Shown here piece by piece: positions 18,046-26,505 of a DNA stretch of 64,000 nt. The DNA comes from an uncultured Acidimicrobiaceae bacterium (GTDB taxonomy: Bacteria > Actinomycetota > Acidimicrobiia > Spongiisociales > UBA5794). Under the pieces are notes generated by a model, which did not search any database, was not told the DNA's origin, and saw only the letters and a list, made by a program, of their open reading frames with translations. How positions within the stretch are numbered: the first letter of the stretch is position 1; each line of letters starts with the position of its first letter. The stretch spans positions 69,083 through 133,082 of the forward strand of contig CAMYMC010000017.1 of assembly GCA_947259365.1 (NCBI GenBank), given 5' to 3'. A program made the position numbers and the translations under genes.

Positions 18046-18666
18046 TCACGGCGTGAGCTGCTGCCACGTCCGCCGGATCCGTTGCGCCACGGTGAAGCCG
18101 CTGAGGACGACGAAGACCCAGAGCACCGGCATGAGCACCTTCAACCCGAGACCGCCGAGACCGGAGACACCGATGCCGACGAGGGCGAAGATCATCCGCT
18201 CGGCCCTGCCCATCCACCCGCCTCTCCCCTCCGCCCCCCACGACTCGGCCTTGGCGCGCACATACGGGGTGAGCAGGGAGAACGCGAGGGAGAGGAGGCA
18301 CAGCATGAGTGCGGTGCCGTTGTCGCGGAGGGTGAACGCCAGCCCTGCCCAGATCGCGACCTCGCCGAATCGGTCCGACATGGTGTCGATGAACGCGCCC
18401 CGGATCGACGCGGTCCCCTGCAGCCTGGCGAGGGGTCCGTCGAGGGCATCGAGGAGCGCACCCGCCCCGGCGATGCCCGCTCCCAGCACGTACAGGCCGT
18501 TCGCGATGAGCACGGCGCCTGCGATCGTGACGGCGAGGCCGAACGCCGTCACCATCGACGGTGTCAGACGTGCCCTCGACAGCCCCGCCACGACGGGGTC
18601 GAGGAACGGCGCGAGCCAATTCCGGCCTCTGAGATCGAGCACTGGCTCCTCCCCTGCGGGGGGCAA
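18046..18666 (-). CDS. pgsA: CDP-alcohol phosphatidyltransferase (phosphatidylinositol-phosphate synthase)
   Basis: A 206-residue integral membrane enzyme. The CDP-alcohol phosphotransferase signature D-x2-DG-x2-AR-x8-G-x3-D-x3-D is complete (DALDGPLARL, then GAFIDTMSDR), with about six TM helices. Gene neighbourhood (followed by patA and pimA) supports synthesis of phosphatidylinositol phosphate from CDP-diacylglycerol and inositol phosphate, not phosphatidylglycerol phosphate. It is divergent from citrate synthase, with a 105-base spacer between them. Confidence 0.92.
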   Translation of the reverse strand: MPPAGEEPVLDLRGRNWLAPFLDPVVAGLSRARLTPSMVTAFGLAVTIAGAVLIANGLYVLGAGIAGAGALLDALDGPLARLQGTASIRGAFIDTMSDRFGEVAIWAGLAFTLRDNGTALMLCLLSLAFSLLTPYVRAKAESWGAEGRGGWMGRAERMIFALVGIGVSGLGGLGLKVLMPVLWVFVVLSGFTVAQRIRRTWQQLTP

Positions 18667-18701
18667 AAGCTACCACGGGGATGGGCCCCCTCCCGCTTCG
18701 C

Positions 18702-18707
18702 TACACT
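18702..18707 (+). promoter_or_regulatory. Candidate -10 element for gltA
   Basis: TACACT fits the TANNNT consensus and lies 64 bases before the citrate synthase ATG, in the spacer divergent to pgsA. No clear -35 at 16-18 bases upstream. Suggestive only. Confidence 0.3.
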
Positions 18708-18771
18708 CGGAATCAGTCGGCCTGCGCTGGCCCGTTACTCCGCAGATTCGACGAGAGGAGATCTCAACGGC

Positions 18772-20067
18772 ATGACTGACGGCAAAGCCAACCTCCGCAT
18801 CGGCGACGACGACTATCCCCTCGACATCGTGCCAGCCGAGACCGGCAACACCGGCATCGACATCTCGAAGCTCCGGGCCGACAAGGGGGTCGTGACCTTC
18901 GACCCCGGGTTTGCCAACACGGCCGGTACCCGAAGCTCCATCACCCACGTCGACGGCGAGCAGGGCCTGCTTCGCCATCGCGGCTACCGGATCGAGGACG
19001 TCGCCGAGAACTGCACGTTCCTCGAGGTCGCGTACCTGCTCCTCTTCGACGACCTGCCGAACCAGAAGCAGCTCGAGGAGTGGACCCAGACGGTCAAGCA
19101 CCACACGCTCCTCAGCGAGGAGATGAAGCGCTTCTTCGACGCGTTCCCCCGTAGCGCCCACCCGATGGCGATCCTGTCCTCCGCGACGAACGCCATCTCC
19201 ACGTTCTACGAGAAGTACAACGACCCGCGGGATCCCGAGGCCGTGAGCGAGAGCGCACGACGCCTCATCGCCAAGATGCCGACGATCGCCGCATGGGCCT
19301 ACAAGAAGTCGGCCGGCCAGCCCTACATCTACCCCCGCAACGACCTGAGCTACGTGGAGAACTTCCTCCACATGATGTTTGCCCTGCCCGTTGCGGAGAT
19401 GAAGATCGACCCCGTGATCGCGCGGGCGCTCAACGTGCTTCTCATCCTCCATGCCGACCACGGGCAGAACTGCTCGACGGCCACGGTGCGCTTCGTCGGA
19501 TCGAGCCAAGCGAACCTGTTCGCGTCGGTCGCCGCCGGCATGAACGCCCTCTGGGGACCGCTCCACGGCGGCGCCAACCAGGCGGTCGTCGAGATGCTCC
19601 AGAGGTTCCACGACGACCCGGACATGGATGCGGACAGGGCGATCAGGCGGGCCAAGGACCGCGACGACGAGTTCCGGCTCATGGGCTTCGGGCACCGGGT
19701 CTACAAGAACTACGACCCGCGGGCGCGCATCCTCAAGAAGTTCGCGGACGACGTGCTCACCACGGTCGGTCTGGACGACCCGCTCCTCGCGATCGCCAAC
19801 GACCTCGAGAAGACAGCGCTCGACGACCCGTTCTTCCAGGAGCGCAAGCTCTACCCGAACGTCGACTTCTACTCCGGCATCATCTTCCGTGCGCTCGGAT
19901 TCCCGGCGCGCATGTTCACCGTGCTGTTCGCGATCGGCCGGCTGCCGGGATGGATTGCGAACTGGAAGGAGATGATCGAGGACCCGGCGACCCGCATCGC
20001 CCGGCCCCGCCAGATCTACGTCGGCGAGGTGGAGCGCCAGTTCGTCCCGATCACCGAGCGTCCCTGA
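18772..20067 (+). CDS. gltA: Citrate synthase
   Basis: A 431-residue type II citrate synthase, condensing oxaloacetate and acetyl-CoA at the entry of the TCA cycle. Active-site segments are clear: LILHADHGQN, GPLHGGANQAVVEML and the signature GFGHRVYKNYDPRA, with Asp in NVDFYSGIIF. The start is the ATG preceded by GAGAGGAG eleven bases upstream; the open frame runs far upstream through pgsA antisense sequence and is not used. Single-gene unit on the plus strand, closed by a hairpin shared with the convergent gene downstream. Confidence 0.96.
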   Translation: MTDGKANLRIGDDDYPLDIVPAETGNTGIDISKLRADKGVVTFDPGFANTAGTRSSITHVDGEQGLLRHRGYRIEDVAENCTFLEVAYLLLFDDLPNQKQLEEWTQTVKHHTLLSEEMKRFFDAFPRSAHPMAILSSATNAISTFYEKYNDPRDPEAVSESARRLIAKMPTIAAWAYKKSAGQPYIYPRNDLSYVENFLHMMFALPVAEMKIDPVIARALNVLLILHADHGQNCSTATVRFVGSSQANLFASVAAGMNALWGPLHGGANQAVVEMLQRFHDDPDMDADRAIRRAKDRDDEFRLMGFGHRVYKNYDPRARILKKFADDVLTTVGLDDPLLAIANDLEKTALDDPFFQERKLYPNVDFYSGIIFRALGFPARMFTVLFAIGRLPGWIANWKEMIEDPATRIARPRQIYVGEVERQFVPITERP

Positions 20068-20083
20068 GGCACACAGCCGCTCG

Positions 20084-20110
20084 GTGACGCCCGCCGTCGC
20101 GGCGCGTCAC
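20084..20110. terminator. Hairpin between convergent gltA and the 20.1-kb gene
   Basis: Inverted repeat GTGACGC (20084-20090) / GCGTCAC (20104-20110) with an inner CCGC/GCGG stem and a four-base loop. It sits just after the citrate synthase stop and overlaps the stop codon of the opposing gene. There is no T-run, so it would be an actinobacterial-type hairpin terminator at best. Confidence 0.4.
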
Positions 20111-20607
20111 GGGGCCGCAGGTTCCTCTATCGGCTCGACATACGTCTCGACGACGGTGCCGTCGATCCCGTCGACGCGCACGAGGCCCCGCATCGTCGGC
20201 GGCTCGTCCGCGGAGAACACGAGGACGTTCCAGACGGGGCGCGCCCGCCATCCGACGAAGCCGACCGCGGCCGAGGCGTGGCCTACGGGGAATTCGGTTG
20301 CGCGATTCGCCACTTCGAGTGCCCGCCCCTCCCGGACCCGCAGATGCCAGCCGGCCACGGCGTGGTACCCGGCGAGGACGAGGAAGCCTCCGACGAGGAG
20401 CCACATCCGCCCCGGGAGTCCGGCGAGGATCCCGAGCGCCGTGACGGCAGCGGCACCGACGTAGACGAACCCCGCTCGCCTCCGCCGGGTCGGGTCCGGC
20501 ACGGCGAACGGGTCGAGCACCGTCGAGTCGAGATCGTCGGGGACGCCCTCGGCGGCGGCCACCTCTCCGGGAATCTCGATCCGGCGCGACACGGGCTCGT
20601 CGGTCAT
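20107..20607 (-). CDS. Small membrane protein of unknown function
   Basis: A 166-residue protein starting MTDEPVSRRIEIPGEVAAAE. About 45 hydrophilic residues precede two adjacent TM helices (FVYVGAAAVTALGILAGL and MWLLVGGFLVLAGYHAVAG), followed by a 75-residue soluble domain (WHLRVREGRALEVANRATEFPVG...). I do not recognise a family. The soluble part, with FPVGHASAAVGFVGWRARPVWNVLVF, could be a small beta domain. Its ATG overlaps the stop of the upstream RND/MMPL exporter by four bases, so it is very likely co-translated and may assist or sense that transporter. Confidence 0.75.
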   Translation of the reverse strand: MTDEPVSRRIEIPGEVAAAEGVPDDLDSTVLDPFAVPDPTRRRRAGFVYVGAAAVTALGILAGLPGRMWLLVGGFLVLAGYHAVAGWHLRVREGRALEVANRATEFPVGHASAAVGFVGWRARPVWNVLVFSADEPPTMRGLVRVDGIDGTVVETYVEPIEEPAAP

Positions 20608-23222
20608 GCGCCGGGTACGCCCTCGGGTGCGGGGATGTCGTCGAAGGTCGCGTGAACGGCGGCGACATCGACGACCGACTCGCCCCGGTTGCGGTGCCAG
20701 CGATCCCACAGCACGAGCAAGCTCGGCAGGACGAGCACGCTGCCGACCAGCGCGAAGATGATCGCCCAGAACGTCACCTCACCGAACTGCTGGAAGGGCT
20801 TCAGCGTCGAGGTGATGAGAATGCCGAAGCCGGCGGCGGTGGTGAACGCGGAGCCGGCGAGGGCCCCGCCCGTGTGGGTCGTCGTCGACCGGATGGCCTC
20901 GTCGGGTGTGTCGTAGCGGATCCGGTCCTCCTGGTAGCGGTGGGTGATGTGGATCGTATACGGCACACCGATGCCGATGGCGAGGTTGGCGATCATCGCC
21001 GTCACCGGGTTGAAGGGGATCCCGCGCGCCGCCATGATCCCGAAGACCCAGAGGACGACGAGGGCCACCGGAAGGATCGTGATCACGCCGAGGGCGGGCC
21101 GGCGCGATTCGATCCAGAACGACAGCACGAGCACCCCCATCGCAGCGAGCAACGTGATCGCCAGCGACGACGCCTGCGAGTCCTGGAGCGCCTTGGCGAC
21201 GCCCTGGGAGACGATGTTCTGGTTCGTTGCGACCGCGGTGGCACCGGTCGCCGTCACCGGCGCGAATGCCCCCTTCATCGCATCGGCGAGCTCGAGTGCC
21301 CCGGCCTCGCCTGCCGTGGTCGACACGCCGACGTCGACGAAACGGAACCCGCCGTCGACCTCGGCGATGACGCGTCGCATCGCGTCGGGGGCGGCGGCGT
21401 GGGCGGTCCGGTACAACCCAGCGACGTCGGCGTCGGGCGCCACGGTGAGATCCGGTGCCAAGCCGAGCCCGGCCGCGGTCGCGGCGAACCCGGCGTCGTA
21501 TGTCTCCGGGTTCCCCCCCTGGTCGGGGGGCACGACGAGCTGAGCGATGACCGAGATGGGTGACTCCGCCGCCGCTCGGGTCCCGAAGAGCCTCACGTTG
21601 CCGACGCCGGCGAGGTTGTCCCAGGCGGAGACGAGGCCGTTGTGGACCTCCGGCGTGGCGACGTCGCCCTCGATGATGACCTCGGTCTCCTCCACTCCTC
21701 CCCCGAACTCGTCGGTGAGGAGATCGAACGTCTCGAGAAGGGGAGCATCCTCCGGCAGGAAATCGGTGAAGCTGAACGTCGTGTCGAGCTGGGTCAGGGC
21801 GGCAACGCCGGCGCCGCCGAGGAGCAGTGCCACGACGAGCGTCGTCGCGGCGAACCGCTCGGCGAGCACGGAGGTGGATCCCATGATCTTTGGCAGCAGG
21901 CGCTCGCTCTGGTGGCCAAAGGCCTCGCGGGCGAGTCGCTCCGCTCCCTCGGCCCTGCGATCGAGGATCACGCGGATCGACGGGACCACGGTCAGCATGA
22001 GGATGAAGGCGGAGGTGATCCCAACGGCGGCGAGGATGCCGAAGTCGGCGATCGCCGTGATCGGGTTGAACGCGTTGGTGAGGAACCCGATCGACGTCGT
22101 CACCGTCGCGAGGACGAGGGCGATCCCGACCGTGGTCGCCGCCCGCGACGCTGCCTCGGTCGCCGACTTGCCGGCGCCGAGCTCCTCGCGATACCGGCTC
22201 GTCGTGTGGATCGCGTAGTCGACTCCGAGCCCGATGAGCAGGATTGGGAGGATCTGGAGCACTTCGCTGAAGTTCCCGATGATCCCGAGGTACTTGGGGC
22301 CGAGGAGAACGCCTGCGCCGTTCATCCACACGATGGACATCACGATGACGAGCATCGTGAGCCCCATGTCGGCGAGGGCACGCCGCATCGACGCGCGGCG
22401 GGTCATCCGACCCTTCGGATGGATCCAGTACACGAAGAGGAGGATGACGATGATGATGAGGAACGCCGTCCCGAAGAGCCGCCCGATCTCGGCCTCGAAC
22501 TCGGATGTGTCGGCGAAGAGGAGAGCGAAGGAGAACGCGGTGCCCTCGGCGCCGGTCATCTGGACGGACTGGATGGCGTCCGCCATGTCGACCTCGATCC
22601 CCTGGAGGATCGTCTGGTCGGGGTCGTCGAGTTCGGCGACGTTGAGGAACACGACCATGAGCCCGACCTCGGCCTCGGGGACGGAGAGGTCGGTGGTCTC
22701 CGAGCCGAGGAGACCGACGAACTGGCCCCGGAACTCCTCCGGGATGCGCTCCAGGCTGTCGAGGAACCCGGCCTTGACCTCCTCGTCGCTGAGACCGACG
22801 ACGAGCTGCTCGAGCGTCGTGCCCCTCTCGGCGGCCTGTGTCTGGAGACCCTGGACGAGCGGGTCGAAGAAGCCGAGGAAGTCGCCGCCGGGGCGGTTCT
22901 TCAACAGCTGCGCCGCCTCGCTGCCACGGACCGCGTCCTGGATCGCGATGTAGTCGCGCAGCGCCGCTGCGGTGAGGAGGTCACCATTCGTCGACGTGAG
23001 CACCACCTGGACGGGTTCCTCGGAGTTGTCGGAGAAGTACTCGCTGATGACGTCGAGCGCGAGGAACTCCGGGGAGTCGGGCGAGAAGCCCTCGTTGCCG
23101 GTCGACATCTCCTGCTGAGGCAGGAACGCCCCGAAGAGCACGGTCAGGGCGACTGCGGCCGCCAGCACCGCCCACGGGGACCGGCGCACGAGCGCGGCCA
23201 GCAGTCTCACGAAGCGTTTCAC
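20604..23222 (-). CDS. MMPL/RND-superfamily transporter
   Basis: An 872-residue exporter with two repeats, each containing one N-terminal TM helix, a large extracytoplasmic loop, and a bundle of five or six TM helices. The sterol-sensing-like SIVWMNGAGVLLGPKYLGIIG and LLIGLGVDYAIHTTSRYREE in the first half match ANLAIGIGVPYTIHITHRYQEDR in the second. This pattern fits the HAE3/MMPL branch of RND transporters, which move lipids, hopanoids or other hydrophobic molecules using the proton gradient. The Asp in GVDYAIH is present in the first half and replaced by VPYTIH in the second. GTG start. The substrate is unknown. Confidence 0.88.
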   Translation of the reverse strand: MKRFVRLLAALVRRSPWAVLAAAVALTVLFGAFLPQQEMSTGNEGFSPDSPEFLALDVISEYFSDNSEEPVQVVLTSTNGDLLTAAALRDYIAIQDAVRGSEAAQLLKNRPGGDFLGFFDPLVQGLQTQAAERGTTLEQLVVGLSDEEVKAGFLDSLERIPEEFRGQFVGLLGSETTDLSVPEAEVGLMVVFLNVAELDDPDQTILQGIEVDMADAIQSVQMTGAEGTAFSFALLFADTSEFEAEIGRLFGTAFLIIIVILLFVYWIHPKGRMTRRASMRRALADMGLTMLVIVMSIVWMNGAGVLLGPKYLGIIGNFSEVLQILPILLIGLGVDYAIHTTSRYREELGAGKSATEAASRAATTVGIALVLATVTTSIGFLTNAFNPITAIADFGILAAVGITSAFILMLTVVPSIRVILDRRAEGAERLAREAFGHQSERLLPKIMGSTSVLAERFAATTLVVALLLGGAGVAALTQLDTTFSFTDFLPEDAPLLETFDLLTDEFGGGVEETEVIIEGDVATPEVHNGLVSAWDNLAGVGNVRLFGTRAAAESPISVIAQLVVPPDQGGNPETYDAGFAATAAGLGLAPDLTVAPDADVAGLYRTAHAAAPDAMRRVIAEVDGGFRFVDVGVSTTAGEAGALELADAMKGAFAPVTATGATAVATNQNIVSQGVAKALQDSQASSLAITLLAAMGVLVLSFWIESRRPALGVITILPVALVVLWVFGIMAARGIPFNPVTAMIANLAIGIGVPYTIHITHRYQEDRIRYDTPDEAIRSTTTHTGGALAGSAFTTAAGFGILITSTLKPFQQFGEVTFWAIIFALVGSVLVLPSLLVLWDRWHRNRGESVVDVAAVHATFDDIPAPEGVPGA

Positions 23223-23320
23223 GTTCTACCCCCTCAGGCTGTTCGTCGGGATGCCCGGTTCGGCGGAGGCGACAAGCCTACGCACCCGATGACCGTGTTC
23301 AAGTCGATCGGCCCGCTGCA

Positions 23321-25255
23321 TCATCGCGGTGCGGCGAAGGCGGTCGCGAGCTCGGCGGACGCCTCCTCGACGGGCACACCCCGACGCTCCCCGTCGTCAC
23401 CGCGAAGTCGCAACCCGACGGTGCCGGCCGCGACGTCCTGGTCCCCGACGACGACGACGGCCGGGTGCTTCCGGGTGATGGCTCTGCGGATCTTCTCGCC
23501 GACCGTCTCGTCCGAGCCGTCGACCTCGACCCGCAGCCCCGCATCGCCGAGTGAGGCTGCGACCTCCGCGGCGTAATCGCCGTGCCGGTCTGCGACCGGA
23601 ACCACGGTGATCTGCACGGGAGCCAGCCAGCCGGGGAACGCTCCGGCGTAGTGCTCGACGAGCACCCCGATGAACCGCTCCACGGCGCCGAACTTCGCCG
23701 AGTGGATCATGACCGGGCGCGCTTTGTCGTTGGCGGCAGTGGTGTACGCGAGTTCGAAGCGGTCGGGTAGGGAGAAGTCGACCTGGATCGTCGACATCTG
23801 CCAGCGCCTCCCGATCGCATCACGGAGGTGGACGTCGATCTTGGGCCCGTAGAAGGCGGCCTCGCCGTCGGCGACCTCGTATTTCACGGCGGCGTCTTCG
23901 AGCGCCCCCCTCAGCGCTTCGGTGGCACGGTCCCACAGCTCGACCTCGCCCATCCATTTCGCCTCGTTGCGCGTCGACAGATCCGCCTCGAAGTCCTCGA
24001 ACCCGAACTCGCGCAGCAGGGTGAGCACGAACTCGAGGTGGAGCTCGAGCTCTCCGGCGAGCTGGTCCGGGGTGCAGAAGGTGTGCGAGTCGTCCTGGGT
24101 GAAGCCGCGAGCGCGCAGCAGGCCTTGGACGACGCCCGAGCGCTCGTAGCGGTAGACCGTGCCGAGTTCCGAGAGCCGCATCGGGAGGTCCCGGTAGGAC
24201 CTCGCGTGAGACCGGTAGATGAGCACATGGAACGGGCAGTTCATCGGCTTGACGAGATAGCCGTCGCCGTCGTCGATCTCCATCGCCGGGTACATGTTCT
24301 CGGCGAAGTAGTCGAGGTGGCCCGAGGTCGCCCACAACCCCGACTTGGCGATGTGGGGGGAGTTGACGAAGACGAACCCGAAGTCCTCGTGGATCGTGCG
24401 CGAGTAGTCCTCGACGAGCTTGCGCAGCATTCCTCCCTTGGCATGCCACACCGCCAGGCCCGAGCCGAGATCGGTTGGGAACGAGTAGAGGTCGAGCTCG
24501 CGCCCCAGCTTGCGGTGATCGCGTCTCGCCGCCTCCTCGAGCCGCTCGAGGTACTCGTCGAGCATGCCGGCCGATTCCCACGCGGTGCCGTAGATCCGCT
24601 GTAGCTGAGGGCGGTGCTCGTCGCCCCGCCAGTACGCGCCGGCGGTACGCAGCAGCTTGACGGCCTTCAGCCTCCCCGTCGACGAAAGATGAGGACCGCG
24701 GCACAGGTCGACGAACTCACGGTTGTGGTACACGCTCACCTCGGAGCCGCCGGCGCCCTCAGCCTCGTCGACACCCTCGATGATCTCGACCTTGAACGGC
24801 TGGTCGGAGAAGACCTCGAGCGCCTTCTCCTTGGACATGACCTCGCGCTCGAACGGCTGGTCCTCGGTGATGATCTCGGCCATCCGCGCCTCGATCCTCT
24901 CCAGGTCTTCGGGGGTGAACGGTCGCCCGATGTCGAAGTCGTAGTAGAAGCCGTCGGTGATCGCGGGTCCGATCGCGAACGCCGCTCCTTCGAAGAGATC
25001 GAGGACCGCCTGGGCCATGACATGGGCGGCGGAGTGGCGGATGACGTGCCGTCCCTCCTCGGTGTCGGCGGTGACGATCTCGAGCGCCGCGTCCGCGGTG
25101 ATCGGGCTGGTGAGGTCGGCTAACTCGCCGTCGAGGCGAACGGCGACGGCGGCCCTGGCGAGCCCGGGCCCGATGGCCGCAGCTACCTCCTCCCCGGTGA
25201 TTCCCTCGGGGTGCTCGTGGTCGCTTCCGTCGGGAAGCGTGACAACGACCGACAC
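23321..25255 (-). CDS. thrS: Threonyl-tRNA synthetase
   Basis: A 644-residue class II aminoacyl-tRNA synthetase. The N-terminal TGS domain (VTLPDGSDHEHPEGITGEEVAAAI) is followed by the editing domain (RHSAAHVMAQAVLDLF and the DLCRGPHLSSTG motif), then the catalytic core with zinc ligands in KPMNCPFHVLIY and DDSHTFCT, motif 2 RYERSGVVQGLLRARGFTQDD and motif 3 GAVERFIGVLVEHYAGAFP, and the anticodon-binding domain. Start chosen at the GTG 5 bases after an AGGAG; longer in-frame starts read through the divergent gene. Full length, no obvious T-box in the short spacer. Confidence 0.96.
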   Translation of the reverse strand: MSVVVTLPDGSDHEHPEGITGEEVAAAIGPGLARAAVAVRLDGELADLTSPITADAALEIVTADTEEGRHVIRHSAAHVMAQAVLDLFEGAAFAIGPAITDGFYYDFDIGRPFTPEDLERIEARMAEIITEDQPFEREVMSKEKALEVFSDQPFKVEIIEGVDEAEGAGGSEVSVYHNREFVDLCRGPHLSSTGRLKAVKLLRTAGAYWRGDEHRPQLQRIYGTAWESAGMLDEYLERLEEAARRDHRKLGRELDLYSFPTDLGSGLAVWHAKGGMLRKLVEDYSRTIHEDFGFVFVNSPHIAKSGLWATSGHLDYFAENMYPAMEIDDGDGYLVKPMNCPFHVLIYRSHARSYRDLPMRLSELGTVYRYERSGVVQGLLRARGFTQDDSHTFCTPDQLAGELELHLEFVLTLLREFGFEDFEADLSTRNEAKWMGEVELWDRATEALRGALEDAAVKYEVADGEAAFYGPKIDVHLRDAIGRRWQMSTIQVDFSLPDRFELAYTTAANDKARPVMIHSAKFGAVERFIGVLVEHYAGAFPGWLAPVQITVVPVADRHGDYAAEVAASLGDAGLRVEVDGSDETVGEKIRRAITRKHPAVVVVGDQDVAAGTVGLRLRGDDGERRGVPVEEASAELATAFAAPR

Positions 25256-25352
25256 ACTGACTCCTGAGAATGAGCGAGCCGGTAAGGGTACAGCGGATAC
25301 TCCCCCCAGCCGCCACTTCGTGAGAGAATGTTCCGACGCGGAAGAAGGTGCA

Positions 25353-26216
25353 GTGGTGGACCCAGTGGCTGTCGCCGAACGGCTGGCTCGGGGTGGACGC
25401 GTCCAGGAGCTGACCCGCGTCGACCGCGGCACGGCCGCCAACCGGATCTTCCGGCTCTGGACCGACGCCGGGACCCGGATCGCGAAGGTGTACGGAACCC
25501 CTGCACGCGAGCGGCGCGAGCGCCACGCCCTCGACGCCCTCGGCGGGCTCGAGGGTCTCCCCCGGATCGTCGATCGCGGAACCGACGGCGACGCCCACTG
25601 GGCGATCTTCGAGGACGGCGGGCGATGGAACCTCGGCTCACTCCCGGAGAACCCCGGCCTCGCCAGGAAGGCTGGCGAGATCCTGCGCAACGTTCACGAT
25701 GCCGCCCCCAAGCCGATCTCGAACCTCTCCCGAGGCATCGACCAGGAATGGGTCGCGGTCGATTTCGTCTCCACATTCCGCCGCCTCGAGCGCTTCAGGG
25801 GCAAGGTCCGGGTCGCCGCCGATCTGCTCGAGCAGGCTCGCGGGGTACGCCCACCGTACGCCTCGGAGCCGAAGGTGGCGCACACCAATGCGTCACCGGA
25901 GAACTTCCTCGTCGACGACGACGGCAACGTCACGCTCATCAACTGGGAGTGGGCGACGCTGGCGCCTGCGGAGTGGGACCTGTCGAAGGCGGTCTGGCTC
26001 GTGTCGCTGCGTTCCGGGCCCGACGCCGCAGTGGCGGTGATGGACGGCTACGGCCGGGAGCTCGAACCGGCGCAGCTCGACCGGTGGATCGTCTACCACG
26101 CCGGGATGATGCTCGTCTTCGAAGCCGAGAACACGCTTCGCCACGACCTCTCGGAGTTCGACTATCTCGTCAACGAGCTCCAGCGCGCCGTCGCCGGGGC
26201 GCACTCGAGCGCCTAG
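25353..26216 (+). CDS. Aminoglycoside-phosphotransferase-fold protein, catalytic Asp residues replaced
   Basis: A 287-residue protein with the APH/choline-kinase fold. N-lobe pieces GRVQELTRVDRGTAANRIFRL and RIAKVYG supply the nucleotide-binding Lys. The catalytic loop, normally HxD(x4)N, reads VAHTNASPENFLVDDDGN, and the metal-binding IDWE motif reads LINWEWATLAPAEWDLS. Both aspartates are therefore asparagine (codons AAT and AAC). The fold is otherwise intact, so it is probably an inactive or altered kinase that binds nucleotide. GTG start with GAAGAAGG upstream; divergent from thrS by about 97 bases. An in-frame GTG follows immediately. Confidence 0.8.
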   Translation: MVDPVAVAERLARGGRVQELTRVDRGTAANRIFRLWTDAGTRIAKVYGTPARERRERHALDALGGLEGLPRIVDRGTDGDAHWAIFEDGGRWNLGSLPENPGLARKAGEILRNVHDAAPKPISNLSRGIDQEWVAVDFVSTFRRLERFRGKVRVAADLLEQARGVRPPYASEPKVAHTNASPENFLVDDDGNVTLINWEWATLAPAEWDLSKAVWLVSLRSGPDAAVAVMDGYGRELEPAQLDRWIVYHAGMMLVFEAENTLRHDLSEFDYLVNELQRAVAGAHSSA

Positions 26217-26301
26217 GTCTCCGCGAACCGGCTCGCGAAATCCCCCGCTATCGCCCGCGTCGCTCGTAGCCTGGGCGGTAACGGGAGAAAGGCGGGCGGC
26301 G

Positions 26302-26499
26302 TTGGTCGAGTTCCTCGTCGCGGGTGGCTTCCTGACAGCAGCCGTCGTCGTGCTGTCGCGACGCTCGGCACCGCTCCCATCGACGTACGGCGACGACCGG
26401 CTCGAGCTCGCCGACCCGGACCTGCCGTGCCCGTGGTGCGAGGGTCCGACACGTGAGGAAGACAGCCACTGCCCCAGCTGCGGCCAGCGTTTCGGCTGA
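26302..26499 (+). CDS. Small membrane-anchored zinc-ribbon protein
   Basis: A 65-residue protein starting at TTG, with GGGAGAAAGG in the right place upstream. An N-terminal TM helix (FLVAGGFLTAAVVVLSRR) is followed by a short linker and a C-terminal zinc ribbon with two CxxC knuckles (CPWCEGPTREEDSHCPSCGQRFG). Zinc ribbons of this kind are known in small scaffold or nucleic-acid proteins; no closer function is apparent. It lies 85 bases after the pseudokinase gene on the same strand and converges on mshD. Confidence 0.7.
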   Translation: MVEFLVAGGFLTAAVVVLSRRSAPLPSTYGDDRLELADPDLPCPWCEGPTREEDSHCPSCGQRFG

Positions 26500-26505
26500 C
26501 CAGGC

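Noticed and set aside
18082-18771. Extra 230 codons at the front of citrate synthase
   Set aside because: They are antisense to pgsA; the ribosome site and family start support 18772.
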